DNA of 64,000 nucleotides from positions 62,001 through 126,000 of the forward strand of contig NZ_KB905821.1 of NCBI RefSeq assembly GCF_000381025.1, read 5' to 3'. The first letter of the stretch is position 1. Every line of letters begins with the position of its first letter. A program made the translations under genes and the position numbers. The notes under the pieces are model-generated. The model saw only the letters and a list, made by a program, of their open reading frames with translations. It searched no databases and was not told the DNA's origin. The stretch comes from Streptomyces sulphureus DSM 40104. GTDB lineage: Bacteria > Actinomycetota > Actinomycetes > Streptomycetales > Streptomycetaceae. Shown piece by piece: positions 46,600 through 55,297 of this stretch.

Positions 46600-46850
46600 C
46601 GACTCGCGCCCCCGACGAGGGCCATCAGCCAGTGTCACGCGGCAACGCACGCGGTTGGTGCGCTTGTCGTAGTGGATCTGGAGCCGGAAGGCTTCGAACA
46701 TCCGTCGCCGTAGTCCGTCGGGAAGCTCGGCGATCTCGCACGCGCCAGCCGGGAACGCGTCGATGAGGCCGGCAGCCTGCCGTTCGGAGGTGTGCCGTTC
46801 AAGGCGGTCATCGTCTCGACGGTCTTCGACTCACGGTGGAACCGCGGAAC
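46600..46850 (-). pseudogene. possible C-terminal remnant of a serine recombinase/integrase
   Basis: After an in-frame TGA, the minus strand reads RLERHTSERQAAGLIDAF, then ELPDGLRRRMFEAFRLQIHY and DKRTNRVRCRVTL. The segment LPxxLRRxxFEAFRLxIxYDKxTN...CRVTL resembles the C-terminal end of large serine recombinases. No catalytic domain is found upstream. It lies directly beside tRNA-Arg, so it may be the relic of an integrated element. The remaining sequence to 47109 shows no gene. Confidence 0.45.
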
Positions 46851-47109
46851 AACTGACGCCCCAGAACCGTGTGCGGGCCGAGGCTCCCCGCACTCCACTT
46901 CCTCGGGGCCGGAGCGGCCGGACTCCCGCGAGCGCCCTGGACGAGCGTCCGCACCCCGTGTCACCCGACCACGGGGCGGCGGGGCGTTCGCCTCCTGGGT
47001 GAGGCAACGGAACCCCGGCGCGTTCCGCACCACCGCGCCCGTGCGAGCCGCCTCCTCTCGACGGACCGATCAGGCAGGCCGCCGAAAAGGGGCCGTTCGT
47101 CGGTCGGGT

Positions 47110-48048
47110 TCAGCTCCGCGCCCGGAACGTACGGCGGTACCGCAGCGGCGACGTACCGAGCGCGGCGCGCAGGTGTTGCCGCAGGGAGGTTCCCGTGGCG
47201 AAGCCGACCCGCTGGGCGACCTCCTCCACCCCCAGGTCGCTCGTCTCCAGCAAGTGGCGGGCCCGCGAGACCCGTTGCTGGATGAGCCACTGACCGGGAC
47301 TGACGCCCACCTCCTCGCGGAACCGGCGAGAGAAGGTGCGCACACTCATCCTGGCCCGCTCGGAGAGATCGGTCACCCGCAACGGCAGGTGGAGGTTCTC
47401 CAGCACCCACTCACGGATGTCACCCGTGCTCTGCGCCGGAAGGGAGGGCACGGGGGCGTCGATGTACTGGGCCTGTCCGCCCTCGCGCCACGGAGGCGTC
47501 ACACAGCGCCGTGCCACACTGTTCGCGACGTCGCTGCCGTGGTCCTTGCGCACGATGTGCAGACACACGTCCAGGCCGGCCGCGGCTCCGGCCGAGGTGA
47601 GAATGTCGCCGTCGTCGATGAACAACACGTCCGCGTCGAGGTCCACCTTCGGAAAGAGGCATCGGAACCTGCCGGCGAACTCCCAGTGCGTCGTGGCCGG
47701 ACGGCCGTCGAGCAGGCCCACCGCGGCGAGCAGGAAGGCGCCCGTGCAGATCGACACGATCCGGGCGTCCGGCGGGATCAAAGCAACGGCTTCGGTCACC
47801 GGGTCGGGGACGGCCCCGGCGACCAGTGTCAGATCGAAGGGCGGCACCACCACGGTGTCCGCGTTCCGGAGCTCCTCGGGTCCGCGCTGTGCAGCGACGA
47901 GGAAGTCGCTGTCGGTGCGTACGGGAAGCCCGTCGACGGTACAGGTGAGCACCGTGTACCGGGAACTGGTGGTGCCGAACACCCGGTGCGGGATGCCGAG
48001 TTCGAACGGATACACCCCATCGAGCGCTAGCACGACGACCTGATGCAT
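47110..48048 (-). CDS. GlxA-family AraC-type transcriptional regulator with DJ-1/PfpI domain
   Basis: 312 residues. The N-terminal class-I glutamine amidotransferase-like (DJ-1/PfpI) domain (about 1-170) begins MHQVVVLALDGVYPFELGIP and has the nucleophile-elbow Cys in SICTGAFLLA. The C-terminal AraC DNA-binding domain (about 210-312) has two helix-turn-helices (MSVRTFSRRFREEVG and GVEEVAQRVGFATGTSLRQH). GlxA-type regulators respond to small metabolites through the amidotransferase-like domain; the target is unknown. ATG at 48048. Confidence 0.9.
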   Translation of the reverse strand: MHQVVVLALDGVYPFELGIPHRVFGTTSSRYTVLTCTVDGLPVRTDSDFLVAAQRGPEELRNADTVVVPPFDLTLVAGAVPDPVTEAVALIPPDARIVSICTGAFLLAAVGLLDGRPATTHWEFAGRFRCLFPKVDLDADVLFIDDGDILTSAGAAAGLDVCLHIVRKDHGSDVANSVARRCVTPPWREGGQAQYIDAPVPSLPAQSTGDIREWVLENLHLPLRVTDLSERARMSVRTFSRRFREEVGVSPGQWLIQQRVSRARHLLETSDLGVEEVAQRVGFATGTSLRQHLRAALGTSPLRYRRTFRARS

Positions 48049-48106
48049 GGCGCAACCGTATCCACGCCGCCCACGCACCCTCCATGAAGACCGCCCGGCT
48101 TCTCCG

Positions 48107-49507
48107 CTACATGTTGACCATGTGGCCGGCCAGGTCGTGCACCGCCTCCTTGACCGCCTCGCCCAGCGTCGGGTGTGCGTGCACGTTGCGCGCCAGCTCG
48201 CTCGCCGTCGCCTCCCACCGCTGTGCGGCCGTCAACTCCGGTAGCAGCTCGGTGACTTCAGGTCCGACGAGGTGGGCTCCCAGCAGCTCGCCGCTGCCGG
48301 CGTCACAGAGGACCTTGGCAAAGCCCGACGTCTCCCCCAGCCCGCATGCCTTGCCGTTGGCGGAGAACGGGAACTTCGCCACCCGGACGTCGAAGCCGCG
48401 CGCATGCGCCTGCTCCTCGGTGTGCCCGAAGCTGGCGATCTGCGGCTTGCAGTACGTCGCGCGGGGCATCATCGCGTAGTCCAACTGCGAGGTCTCCACG
48501 CCCGCGATGGTCTCCGCTGCGACCATGCCCATCGCCTCCGCAACGTGCGCAAGCATGAGCTTGCCCGTGACGTCGCCGACGGCGAAGAGGTGCGGCTCGC
48601 TCGTCCGGCACCGCCCGTCCACCTCGATCGCTCCGCCGGCGGTGATCCGGACGCCGGTGGCCTCCAGGCCGTACCCCTCGGTACGCGGCTGGAACCCCGT
48701 CGCGAGGAGCACCCGATCCGCTTCGAGGACCTCCCGCCGGCCCTGTCGGCGCACCGTCACCCGGACGCGGTCGGCCGAGTCGTCGACGTCCTCCACCCGC
48801 GTCGACGTCCGCACCGTGATGCCCAACTTCGCGTAGGCCCGGGCCAGTTCCCTGGAGACCTCCACGTCCTCGCCCGGCACCATCCGATCGCAGAACTCGA
48901 CGAGGCCGACCTTCACCCCGTACGCCTGCAGGACGTAGGCGAACTCGACGCCGATCGCCCCCGCGCCGACGATGACGATCTCGGAGGGCAGCTCCCGCGT
49001 GAGGATCTGTTCCTCGTAGGCCACGACGCGCTCACTGAACCGGACACCGGGAAGCGGCTTCGCCGTGGCGCCGGTGGCGAGGACGCAGTGCCTGAAAGTG
49101 ACCGTTTCGGCGCCGGACCCTCCGTCCACGCGGAGCGTATGGGGGTCGGTGAAGGTGCCCCGCCCTTGGTACTCGGTGATCCCGTTCTTCTTTATCAGGT
49201 AGTGCACGCCCTTGTTCCGCCCCGCGGCGACCCTCCGACTGCGGTCGAAGGCGACGCCGTAGTCGAAACCGACCCGGCCGCCCTCCACCGTCATCCCGAA
49301 GGTCTCGGCCTCGGAAGTCACCACGTGGGCGAGTTCCGCGTTGCGGAGCAGGGCCTTGGAGGGGATGCACCCCACGTTCAGACAGACGCCTCCCCAGTAC
49401 TGCTGCTCCACCACCGCCACGCTCAGCCCCAGTTGGGCCGCTCGGACGGCCGCGACATACCCGCCGGGACCCGCGCCCACCACCACCACATCAAAATGTG
49501 CACCCAT
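48107..49507 (-). CDS. lpd: dihydrolipoamide dehydrogenase (E3)
   Basis: 466 residues from ATG at 49507. The FAD motif is VVVGAGPGGYVAAVRAAQLG. The redox disulfide is GGVCLNVGCIPSKALL (CxxxxC). The NAD motif is VIVGAGAIGVEFAY, followed by the second FAD motif LFAVGDVTG and the dimer-interface catalytic His-Glu in HAHPTLGEAVKEA. All E3 catalytic features are present. It reoxidises the lipoyl groups of 2-oxoacid dehydrogenases. It stands alone, away from E1/E2 genes, as a paralogue usually does, and is divergent from the SARP gene at the edge of the biosynthetic cluster; a role in the cluster is not supported. Confidence 0.92.
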   Translation of the reverse strand: MGAHFDVVVVGAGPGGYVAAVRAAQLGLSVAVVEQQYWGGVCLNVGCIPSKALLRNAELAHVVTSEAETFGMTVEGGRVGFDYGVAFDRSRRVAAGRNKGVHYLIKKNGITEYQGRGTFTDPHTLRVDGGSGAETVTFRHCVLATGATAKPLPGVRFSERVVAYEEQILTRELPSEIVIVGAGAIGVEFAYVLQAYGVKVGLVEFCDRMVPGEDVEVSRELARAYAKLGITVRTSTRVEDVDDSADRVRVTVRRQGRREVLEADRVLLATGFQPRTEGYGLEATGVRITAGGAIEVDGRCRTSEPHLFAVGDVTGKLMLAHVAEAMGMVAAETIAGVETSQLDYAMMPRATYCKPQIASFGHTEEQAHARGFDVRVAKFPFSANGKACGLGETSGFAKVLCDAGSGELLGAHLVGPEVTELLPELTAAQRWEATASELARNVHAHPTLGEAVKEAVHDLAGHMVNM

Positions 49508-49840
49508 GCTGTCAGCCTGCCGCCCCGGTGCGCGGCTCGCCATGGCATGATTGCCAACATTCGATGGAAACGTGCCACACGGTCCCCTACCGCGGCGGCA
49601 CACATTTCCCGACAACGTCTCGAACCCCGTTGCGATCACCCCCACCACGGTTTACGCGCGTACGCACGATTCTTGGTGTTTTTGCTCACTGCGGCGGGCG
49701 CGATCGGCGAGTAGCCTCTCGCGCGCACCGAAAGGCGCGGGATTCAGACGTACTCTCCTGCGTCCAGGGTGTGGATCCGGAAGCACTTCAGGTGCGACGG
49801 TTCGCCGAAACCGGGCAGCGGGGGAACTGGGGGCTTGAAG
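49508..49840. other. lpd-SARP divergent intergenic region
   Basis: 333 bp. It contains the promoters of lpd and the SARP gene and a relatively AT-rich patch around 49645-49690 (GATTCTTGGTGTTTTTGCTC). No gene is convincing, and I could not defend a specific -10/-35 pair. Confidence 0.4.
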
Positions 49841-50623
49841 ATGGACAAGTTATTTCCGGTCGGGCTACCGCGCTTTCGCGTCCTCGGACCGCTGGAAGTG
49901 TCGGCCGCCGGCGCCCGCCCGGATCTGGGAGGGACGCGGCAGCGCACCCTGCTGACCCTCCTCCTCCTGGAGTCCGGCAACACGGTCCCCCTGCCCCGCA
50001 TCGTGGACGCCGTGTGGGGGGAGGCTCCGCCCGACTCGGCCGTCGCCCAGGTCAGGATCTGCGTGTCCCGCATCCGGCGGGCGCTCAAGGAGTGCGGGGA
50101 CCCCGGCATCCTGCGCACGGTCCCCGGCGGCTATCTCATCAACCCGCCCCGGTACGCCGTCGACCTCCACCTGTTCAGGGACACGGTCTCGACGGCGGAG
50201 CAACTACGCGAGCAGGGCGACCGGTTCGCCGCCCTCCGAGCGCTGCGGACGGCGCTCGACCTCTGGTACGGCCCGGCCGCGTCCGGTTTGGAGAGCGCGG
50301 TGTTGGAGAACATCGCGGCCGGCCTCCACGAGGAGCGGATCGCCGCTCTGGGGGACCGCATCGACCTCGACCTGGAGCTCGGGAGACACCGACACGTGGT
50401 CGCCGAGCTACGACACCTGGTCATGGAGCACCCGTTCAGGGAACGGTTCGCAGCACAGTTCATGATCGCTCTGTACCGCGACGACCGGCAGGCCGAAGCC
50501 CTCGATCTCTTCCGCCAGGTGCGCAGACGGTTCGCCGAGGAGCTCGGCATAGAGCCGAGCCTGCGGCTCCGTCAGCTCGAACGGGCGGTTCTCGCCCAGG
50601 ACTTGGTGTTACACGGCGCCTGA
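49841..50623 (+). CDS. SARP-family pathway activator (small type)
   Basis: 260 residues. The N-terminal OmpR-like winged helix (about 10-100) has RFRVLGPLEV, GTRQRTLLTLLLLESG, RIVDAVWGEAPPDSA and LRTVPGGYLI. The bacterial transcriptional activator (BTAD) domain (about 108-255) has ALRTALDLWYG and FRERFAAQFMIALYRD. It is of the AfsR/DnrI/RedD type without ATPase domains. Codon 4 is TTA (49850-49852) and codon 257 is TTA (50609-50611), so translation should depend on the bldA tRNA. ATG at 49841 is used because the longer upstream frame lacks conserved sequence. It is the likely activator of the PKS genes to the right. Confidence 0.92.
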   Translation: MDKLFPVGLPRFRVLGPLEVSAAGARPDLGGTRQRTLLTLLLLESGNTVPLPRIVDAVWGEAPPDSAVAQVRICVSRIRRALKECGDPGILRTVPGGYLINPPRYAVDLHLFRDTVSTAEQLREQGDRFAALRALRTALDLWYGPAASGLESAVLENIAAGLHEERIAALGDRIDLDLELGRHRHVVAELRHLVMEHPFRERFAAQFMIALYRDDRQAEALDLFRQVRRRFAEELGIEPSLRLRQLERAVLAQDLVLHGA

Positions 50624-50691
50624 GACGAGCTCCGCGGGCGAGCGCCGGCCCTCCTCGCCCCGGTGGCCGTAGCGCAGTACGGGGCGGCAGG

Positions 50692-50712
50692 CGCCCCGCC
50701 CCGGGCGGGGCG
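50692..50712. terminator. hairpin downstream of the SARP gene
   Basis: 9-bp perfect stem CGCCCCGCC/GGCGGGGCG with a 3-base loop, 69 bp after the SARP stop. It probably ends the SARP transcript. Confidence 0.6.
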
Positions 50713-51412
50713 GGGTCGCGGTCACCGCGGCGCACGGGTCCCGTATCGCCCGATGAGCCGGGCTGGCTCCCTCTTCGCCGTCTCACCTGCCGTGGCGGCC
50801 CGGTCACCGCGCACCGAATGCCGGCGCTGCGGACCGCCGGCCACGCTCCCGCCTGTTCAGTGTCTCGCGACGCCCGGACACGGTAGGACCGCCTCCGGCA
50901 CCGCACCGGGGCCGTTCCTGGCCGCCGTCGAGTCGGCACCGTGCCCGCCCCTTCGCGCGGGTTCGGCCCCTCGCGCGGCCGCGTCGCGAGCCGGGAGCGA
51001 CTGAAAGGGGGCGGGCGGCCGACGGCGCACCGAAACCGGGAAGGCGAGGTGCCGCAGGAGACCGTGCCGCCGCGTGGTGCCGCCCGTCCCACGGCCGCGG
51101 GCGCCCCAATTCGGCGAGCGGCACGCGTAGTTCCTCCCACGGACCGCCTGGCGCCTCTCGTCCATTTCCGTGCCGGCGGGCTCCCGTCGGCCGGTCACCG
51201 TCCGCTGTCTCATCGGAATCCGCCGCACGCACAGCGGAAATGCTGCACCATCGACATATCACTGGAATATCGCTCCGCGCATATTCCGCGGATATTCGCC
51301 GGCAAGCCGAACGATAACGACCGCGGCGCACCATGGGCTCGTCGAATGCGGCGCTCTGTGAGCCACGCGTTCCGTACGCCTTTCTGCTCGAGGAGAGGGA
51401 GCCGGTGGACCA
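50713..51412. other. control region between the SARP gene and the biosynthetic genes
   Basis: 700 bp with no recognisable gene; the long open frames here are composition artefacts. The only low-GC island is about 51230-51330, which contains the phased direct repeats listed separately and a GATAAC (51313-51318) that could be a -10 hexamer. Confidence 0.45.
51256..51297 (+). promoter_or_regulatory. candidate SARP-binding site: two pairs of 11-bp-phased direct repeats
   Basis: ATATC occurs at 51256 and 51267, and ATATTC at 51281 and 51292. Each pair is spaced exactly 11 bp, one helical turn, in the only AT-rich patch of the region. SARP proteins such as ActII-ORF4 and DnrI bind heptamer direct repeats with 11-bp phasing just upstream of promoters. 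GGAATAT (51265-51271) and ATATTCC (51281-51287) also form an inverted pair. The cognate regulator would be the SARP at 49841. Confidence 0.5.
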
Positions 51413-51616
51413 ATGAATGTGAATTCGCGGTGCTCGGATACTCAGCGGCTCGTCGACGGGGCTGGGCGACCCCTCGTCGAGGGGTCCGCTGTCCCGCACG
51501 CCGAGAGGATCGATGCCCGATTGCCCGGTAGCTGCTTCCGTCTGTGTGGTCGACGGCGCCGCACCGGCACGGACGGCTCCGCCGCGGCTCCCATCGCGGC
51601 CGGTGGACACCGGTGA
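51413..51616 (+). CDS. possible small upstream ORF coupled to the hydrolase gene
   Basis: 67 codons from ATG at 51413 (GGAGAGGGAG about 14 bases upstream) ending in TGA at 51614-51616, which overlaps the GTG of the hydrolase gene as GTGA. The same overlap style joins the later genes of this cluster. The peptide (MNVNSRCSDTQRLVDGAG...) has no recognised family and is Arg-rich at its end. It may be a translated leader or simply chance. Confidence 0.35.
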   Translation: MNVNSRCSDTQRLVDGAGRPLVEGSAVPHAERIDARLPGSCFRLCGRRRRTGTDGSAAAPIAAGGHR

Positions 51617-52479
51617 CGTCCGCTCCGGACCCGCCGGAGCAGTGGCTTCCCACCGTCGAGGTGGTGGTCGGAGGCGAGCCGGTCCAGGTCTGGGAGCGCT
51701 CCGTGCCGGACGGCACCGCCGCAGGACCGCACCTGGTCTTCGTGCACGGCTTCGAGGAGAGCTGGGACTGTTGGGGTCCGCTCGCCGCACACCTGCCCTC
51801 CGACTGCCGGGTCTCCTCCCTGGAGTTGCCCTGGCACAACAACTCCGACCACGTGTGGGCCCGGGCGGGGGACGCCGCGAGCTGGTTGGAGCACGGGCTG
51901 CGAGCGCTGCGTGTGGCGCCCGACCTCGTGGTCGCCCACTCCTTCGGGGCCTGCGCGCTGGTCCAACTCCTCGCCTGTCTCAACGGGAGCTTTCGTACCC
52001 CGGCGGCCCTCGTCGCACCGGTGCTCCGACGCCAAGACCCGTTCTTGGACCCGAAGTTCTTCGAAGGGGCCGTCGGAAGGTTCCGCGGGGTCATCAGGGA
52101 GGGGCTGACCGTCCGGCTGGGGCCGCGGAGTGCACGCCTGCTGCCCGGAGTGCTCGATCGCATGGTGGACACGGTGCTCGAACGCGTCGGCGCCGAGGGC
52201 GTCCTCCACTTCTACCTGGAGCTCGCCCGCCTGGCGCGACTTCGCCCGGAGCACATCTCGGTACCACTGCTGATCCTCGGCGGTGACGACGACCCCTCCG
52301 CGCCCGAGAACGAGGTGGCGGACCTGCGCGCCCGGCTCCCCGACGTGCGCGTCAGGCGGCAGCCGGACCTCGGGCACTTCTGCCATGTCGAAGAGGCCGC
52401 CCGGATCGCCGAACACCTCCTCCGGTTCCTCGCGGAACTGCAACTGACCACTCCAAGAGAGGAGTTGACGGGACCTTGA
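51613..52479 (+). CDS. alpha/beta-hydrolase fold enzyme
   Basis: 288 residues from GTG at 51613. The oxyanion strand is HLVFVHGFEESWDCWG. The nucleophile is S110 in VVAHSFGAC, the acid probably Asp in GGDDDPSAP, and the His in LGHFCHVEEAARI. The triad order and spacing fit esterase/thioesterase/lyase-type hydrolases. In this cluster it could release or cyclise the polyketide chain (inference). Its stop overlaps the next gene's TTG start (TTGA). Confidence 0.85.
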   Translation: MTSAPDPPEQWLPTVEVVVGGEPVQVWERSVPDGTAAGPHLVFVHGFEESWDCWGPLAAHLPSDCRVSSLELPWHNNSDHVWARAGDAASWLEHGLRALRVAPDLVVAHSFGACALVQLLACLNGSFRTPAALVAPVLRRQDPFLDPKFFEGAVGRFRGVIREGLTVRLGPRSARLLPGVLDRMVDTVLERVGAEGVLHFYLELARLARLRPEHISVPLLILGGDDDPSAPENEVADLRARLPDVRVRRQPDLGHFCHVEEAARIAEHLLRFLAELQLTTPREELTGP

Positions 52480-53747
52480 CCTCGTCACACCCCACGCAGC
52501 ACCGCGCCTCCGCCCGACCGGCCCGCTACGACGCGGTCATCAGCGGCGCCAGCCTCGCCGGCTGTACCGCCGCAACGCTCCTCGCCCGCGCGGGCGCCCG
52601 CGTGGCGCTGCTGGAGCGGCACCATTCCCCCACCGCCCACAAGGTGCTGTGTACGCACTACCTACAGCCCTGCTCCTACCGGGTCCTCGACCGGCTGGGG
52701 GTCATCCCCGCCCTGCGCGAGGCGGGCGCCGTCGCGAACGAGGCGCACTGGTACACCCGTTGGGGCTGGATCCGGCCTCAGCCGAAGCCGGGCGCTGATC
52801 CGCTGCCGCACGGCTTCAACCTCCGCCGCAGCACCCTGGACCCGCTCCTGCGCGCGCACGCCGCGGAGACGGACGGCGTCGACCTCCTCACCGGGCACAG
52901 CGTCACCGAGCTGCTCAGGGACGGCGACGGCCGAGTCGACGGGGTACGGGCGCGCACGAGCGACGGTGAGCGGGAGATACGCGGCCGGCTCGTCGTCGGC
53001 GCGGACGGCAAGGACTCGACGGTCGCCAAGCTCGCGCACCTGCGGGGGAAGACGCACCGGAACAACAGGTTCAGCTACTTCGCCTACTTCCGCGGGCTGA
53101 AGTCGGACGGCGACGTCACGCGGGGCTGGTTCCTCGATCCGGACGTGGCCTACGCCATGCCGAACGACGAGGGGATCACCGTGGTCGCGGTCATCCCCGA
53201 CAAGAAGCAACTGCCCGCCTTCCGGGACGACCTGGAGGCGAGCTACCTGGACTTCGTCCGACGCCTGCCGGACGCGCCCGACATCGACGCCGCCGAACGC
53301 GTCTCCAAGATCACCGGGACGACGAACTACCCGCTGACGACGCGCACGCCGACCGCCCCCGGCATCGCCCTGATCGGCGACGCGGCGCTCACCAGCGACC
53401 CGCTGTGGGGCGTTGGTTGCGGGTGGGCGCTGGAGTCCGGGCAGTGGCTCGCCACCGCAGTGGGTCCCGCGCTCGCCGCCGACGGCGACCTCGGCAGGGC
53501 TCTCGACGACTACCGCCGCCGGCACCGCCGGGGACTCCGCGGTCACCAGCACCTCGTGACCGACTACGCCACCGCCCGCGGATTCAACCCCTTCGAGCGG
53601 CTGATGTTCTCCGCGGCCGCCAAGGACGCGCACATGGCGCGGCACATGCACCTCTTCGCGTCCCGGCTGATCGGCCCGCTGCGCTTCCTCAACCCGCTGG
53701 CACTGGCCAGAGCGACCGCGGTGAACCTCCGACACCGCGGCGCCTGA
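52476..53747 (+). CDS. FAD-dependent oxidoreductase (geranylgeranyl reductase/PHBH-like monooxygenase family)
   Basis: 423 residues. The FAD-binding Rossmann motif ISGASLAGCTAATLLARAGA is at about 21-40. The DG motif is RLVVGADGKDSTVAKL, and the second FAD motif GIALIGDAALTSDPLWGVG. The sequence between shows the curved-sheet substrate domain of this group. It may hydroxylate, epoxidise or reduce the polyketide; the class cannot be separated from sequence alone. TTG at 52476 overlaps the hydrolase stop. The first 18 residues are variable, but no better start codon lies before the flavin motif. Confidence 0.85.
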   Translation: MTSSHPTQHRASARPARYDAVISGASLAGCTAATLLARAGARVALLERHHSPTAHKVLCTHYLQPCSYRVLDRLGVIPALREAGAVANEAHWYTRWGWIRPQPKPGADPLPHGFNLRRSTLDPLLRAHAAETDGVDLLTGHSVTELLRDGDGRVDGVRARTSDGEREIRGRLVVGADGKDSTVAKLAHLRGKTHRNNRFSYFAYFRGLKSDGDVTRGWFLDPDVAYAMPNDEGITVVAVIPDKKQLPAFRDDLEASYLDFVRRLPDAPDIDAAERVSKITGTTNYPLTTRTPTAPGIALIGDAALTSDPLWGVGCGWALESGQWLATAVGPALAADGDLGRALDDYRRRHRRGLRGHQHLVTDYATARGFNPFERLMFSAAAKDAHMARHMHLFASRLIGPLRFLNPLALARATAVNLRHRGA

Positions 53748-53801
53748 CGACCCGAGGCCGCCTCACAAGAATCCACAAGCCCGACGGAAGGGAGAGACAC
53801 C

Positions 53802-54077
53802 GTGACCTCATCCGCCACTCCGATCGTCACCGAAGAACACCGCCGACAGCTCCGCGAGATCATCCGGGAGATTCTGGAGCTGGAAGACGACGAGCTCACC
53901 GACACCAGCCTCTTCATCGAGGACCACGAGGCCGACTCCCTGCTCGCCATCGAAATCCTCGCCCGCATCGAGCAGGACCTGGGTGTGAGCATCCCGCAGG
54001 AGGAACTGCCGGAGATGGTCAACTTCCGCAGTGTGCACGAGGTCTTCGCCCGCAACCTCGCGAACAACGGCCAGTGA
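53802..54077 (+). CDS. acyl carrier protein
   Basis: 91 residues, acidic, from GTG at 53802 with GGGAGAG upstream. The phosphopantetheine site is S46 in EADSLLAIEIL. Helix II and III (LAIEILARIEQDLGVSIPQ, NFRSVHEVFARNL) are typical. It is the discrete carrier of the adjacent KS/CLF. Its stop overlaps the KS start (GTGA). Confidence 0.93.
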   Translation: MTSSATPIVTEEHRRQLREIIREILELEDDELTDTSLFIEDHEADSLLAIEILARIEQDLGVSIPQEELPEMVNFRSVHEVFARNLANNGQ

Positions 54078-55297
54078 GCGCGGCCGCCGGCGAGCGCGTC
54101 GCGATCACCGGGCTCGGCGCGGTCAGCAGCGCCGGGTTGGGGGCGGACGCGTTCACGCGGACGATCCGGGAGGGACGTTCCACCACCTCGCCCGTCCGCG
54201 GCTTCGACGCCCGCGCCTTCCCGCACCGGTACGCGGGCGAGGTACACGACTACCGACCACGGGACTGGTTGGACCGCATCAATCCCGACACGTGGGGCCG
54301 CAGCAGCCAGTTCGCCGCGTCGGCGAGCCGCATGGCCGTGCAGGACGCCGGTCTGGCCGACGACGCGCTCGCACGCGCGCGGGCGGGCTCGATCATGGGC
54401 ACCACCAGCGGCGAGTCGGCCGTGACCGAGCGGTTGGTCGACGAGTGGCACAGCGGAGGACTGGAATCCCTCACGCCCCGCTCCGTCGACGCGCTGCCCG
54501 CGGGCCGGATCGCCGCCGCCGTCAACACCGAACTCCGCCTCGACGGCGAGGCGCTGACCATCGCCACCGCCTGCTCGGCGAGCAACTACGCCCTGGGCTA
54601 TGCGTACGACCTGGTGGCCGCCGGCGAGGCGGACTACATGCTCGCCGGCGGCGCCGACTCGGTGAACCGCTGGGCACACGCCGGCTTCTACCGGTTGGGG
54701 GCCCTCGCCGAGGAGGTGTGCCGTCCCTTCGACGTGGACCGCACCGGCATCCTCACGGCGGAGGGCGGCGTCGCACTGCTCCTCGAACCGTACGAGCGCG
54801 CCGTGTCGCGCGGCGCGCGGATCTACGCCGAGGTGCTCGGTTACAGCGTCAACTGCGACGCGGAGCACATGGTGCACCCGGAGACGAGCAGCATCGCCGC
54901 GTGCATGCGGGCGGCCCACCGGAACGCACAGGTGACGCCGGAGCAGATCGACTACATCTGCGCCCACGGCACCGGCACGCCGACCAACGACGCGACCGAA
55001 GTGGCGGCCGTGCGGCAGGTGTTCGGCTCCCAGCCGCCTCCCATCAGCTCCATCAAGTCGATGATCGGCCACACCATGGGCGCGGCGAGCGGCTTCGGCG
55101 CACTCGCCTGCTGCAAGGCCCTGTACGAGGGCTTCCTCCCGCCCACGGCCAACCTCGCGCAGGTGGACCCGGCGCTCGGCCCGGGAGTCGATCCCGTGCC
55201 GGGACGTGCCAGAGAGGCGAAGCCCCGGGTCGTCGAGAACCACGGGTTCGCCTTCGGTGGCAACAACGCGATCACCATCCTGGGAAGGCCCGCATGA
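54074..55297 (+). CDS. beta-ketoacyl-ACP synthase, KS-alpha/FabF type
   Basis: 407 residues. The catalytic triad is intact: C167 in TIATACSASNYALG, H298 in AHGTGTPTND, H333 in MIGHTMGAASG. The C-terminal GFGGN-type motif appears as NHGFAFGGNNA. It is nearer to FabF-like synthases of reducing (polyene-type) type II systems than to aromatic KS-alpha as far as the motifs show. Start GTG overlaps the ACP stop and the stop overlaps the CLF ATG (ATGA), so ACP, KS and CLF are translated together. Confidence 0.92.
   Translation: MSAAAGERVAITGLGAVSSAGLGADAFTRTIREGRSTTSPVRGFDARAFPHRYAGEVHDYRPRDWLDRINPDTWGRSSQFAASASRMAVQDAGLADDALARARAGSIMGTTSGESAVTERLVDEWHSGGLESLTPRSVDALPAGRIAAAVNTELRLDGEALTIATACSASNYALGYAYDLVAAGEADYMLAGGADSVNRWAHAGFYRLGALAEEVCRPFDVDRTGILTAEGGVALLLEPYERAVSRGARIYAEVLGYSVNCDAEHMVHPETSSIAACMRAAHRNAQVTPEQIDYICAHGTGTPTNDATEVAAVRQVFGSQPPPISSIKSMIGHTMGAASGFGALACCKALYEGFLPPTANLAQVDPALGPGVDPVPGRAREAKPRVVENHGFAFGGNNAITILGRPA

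Noticed and set aside
46411..46701. A minus-strand ORF with PGRTRTCGQVLRRHLLYPLSYGG
   Set aside because: This is the well-known false protein from translating a tRNA gene antisense. Only the MFEAFRL... beginning, outside the tRNA, was kept as a possible recombinase relic.
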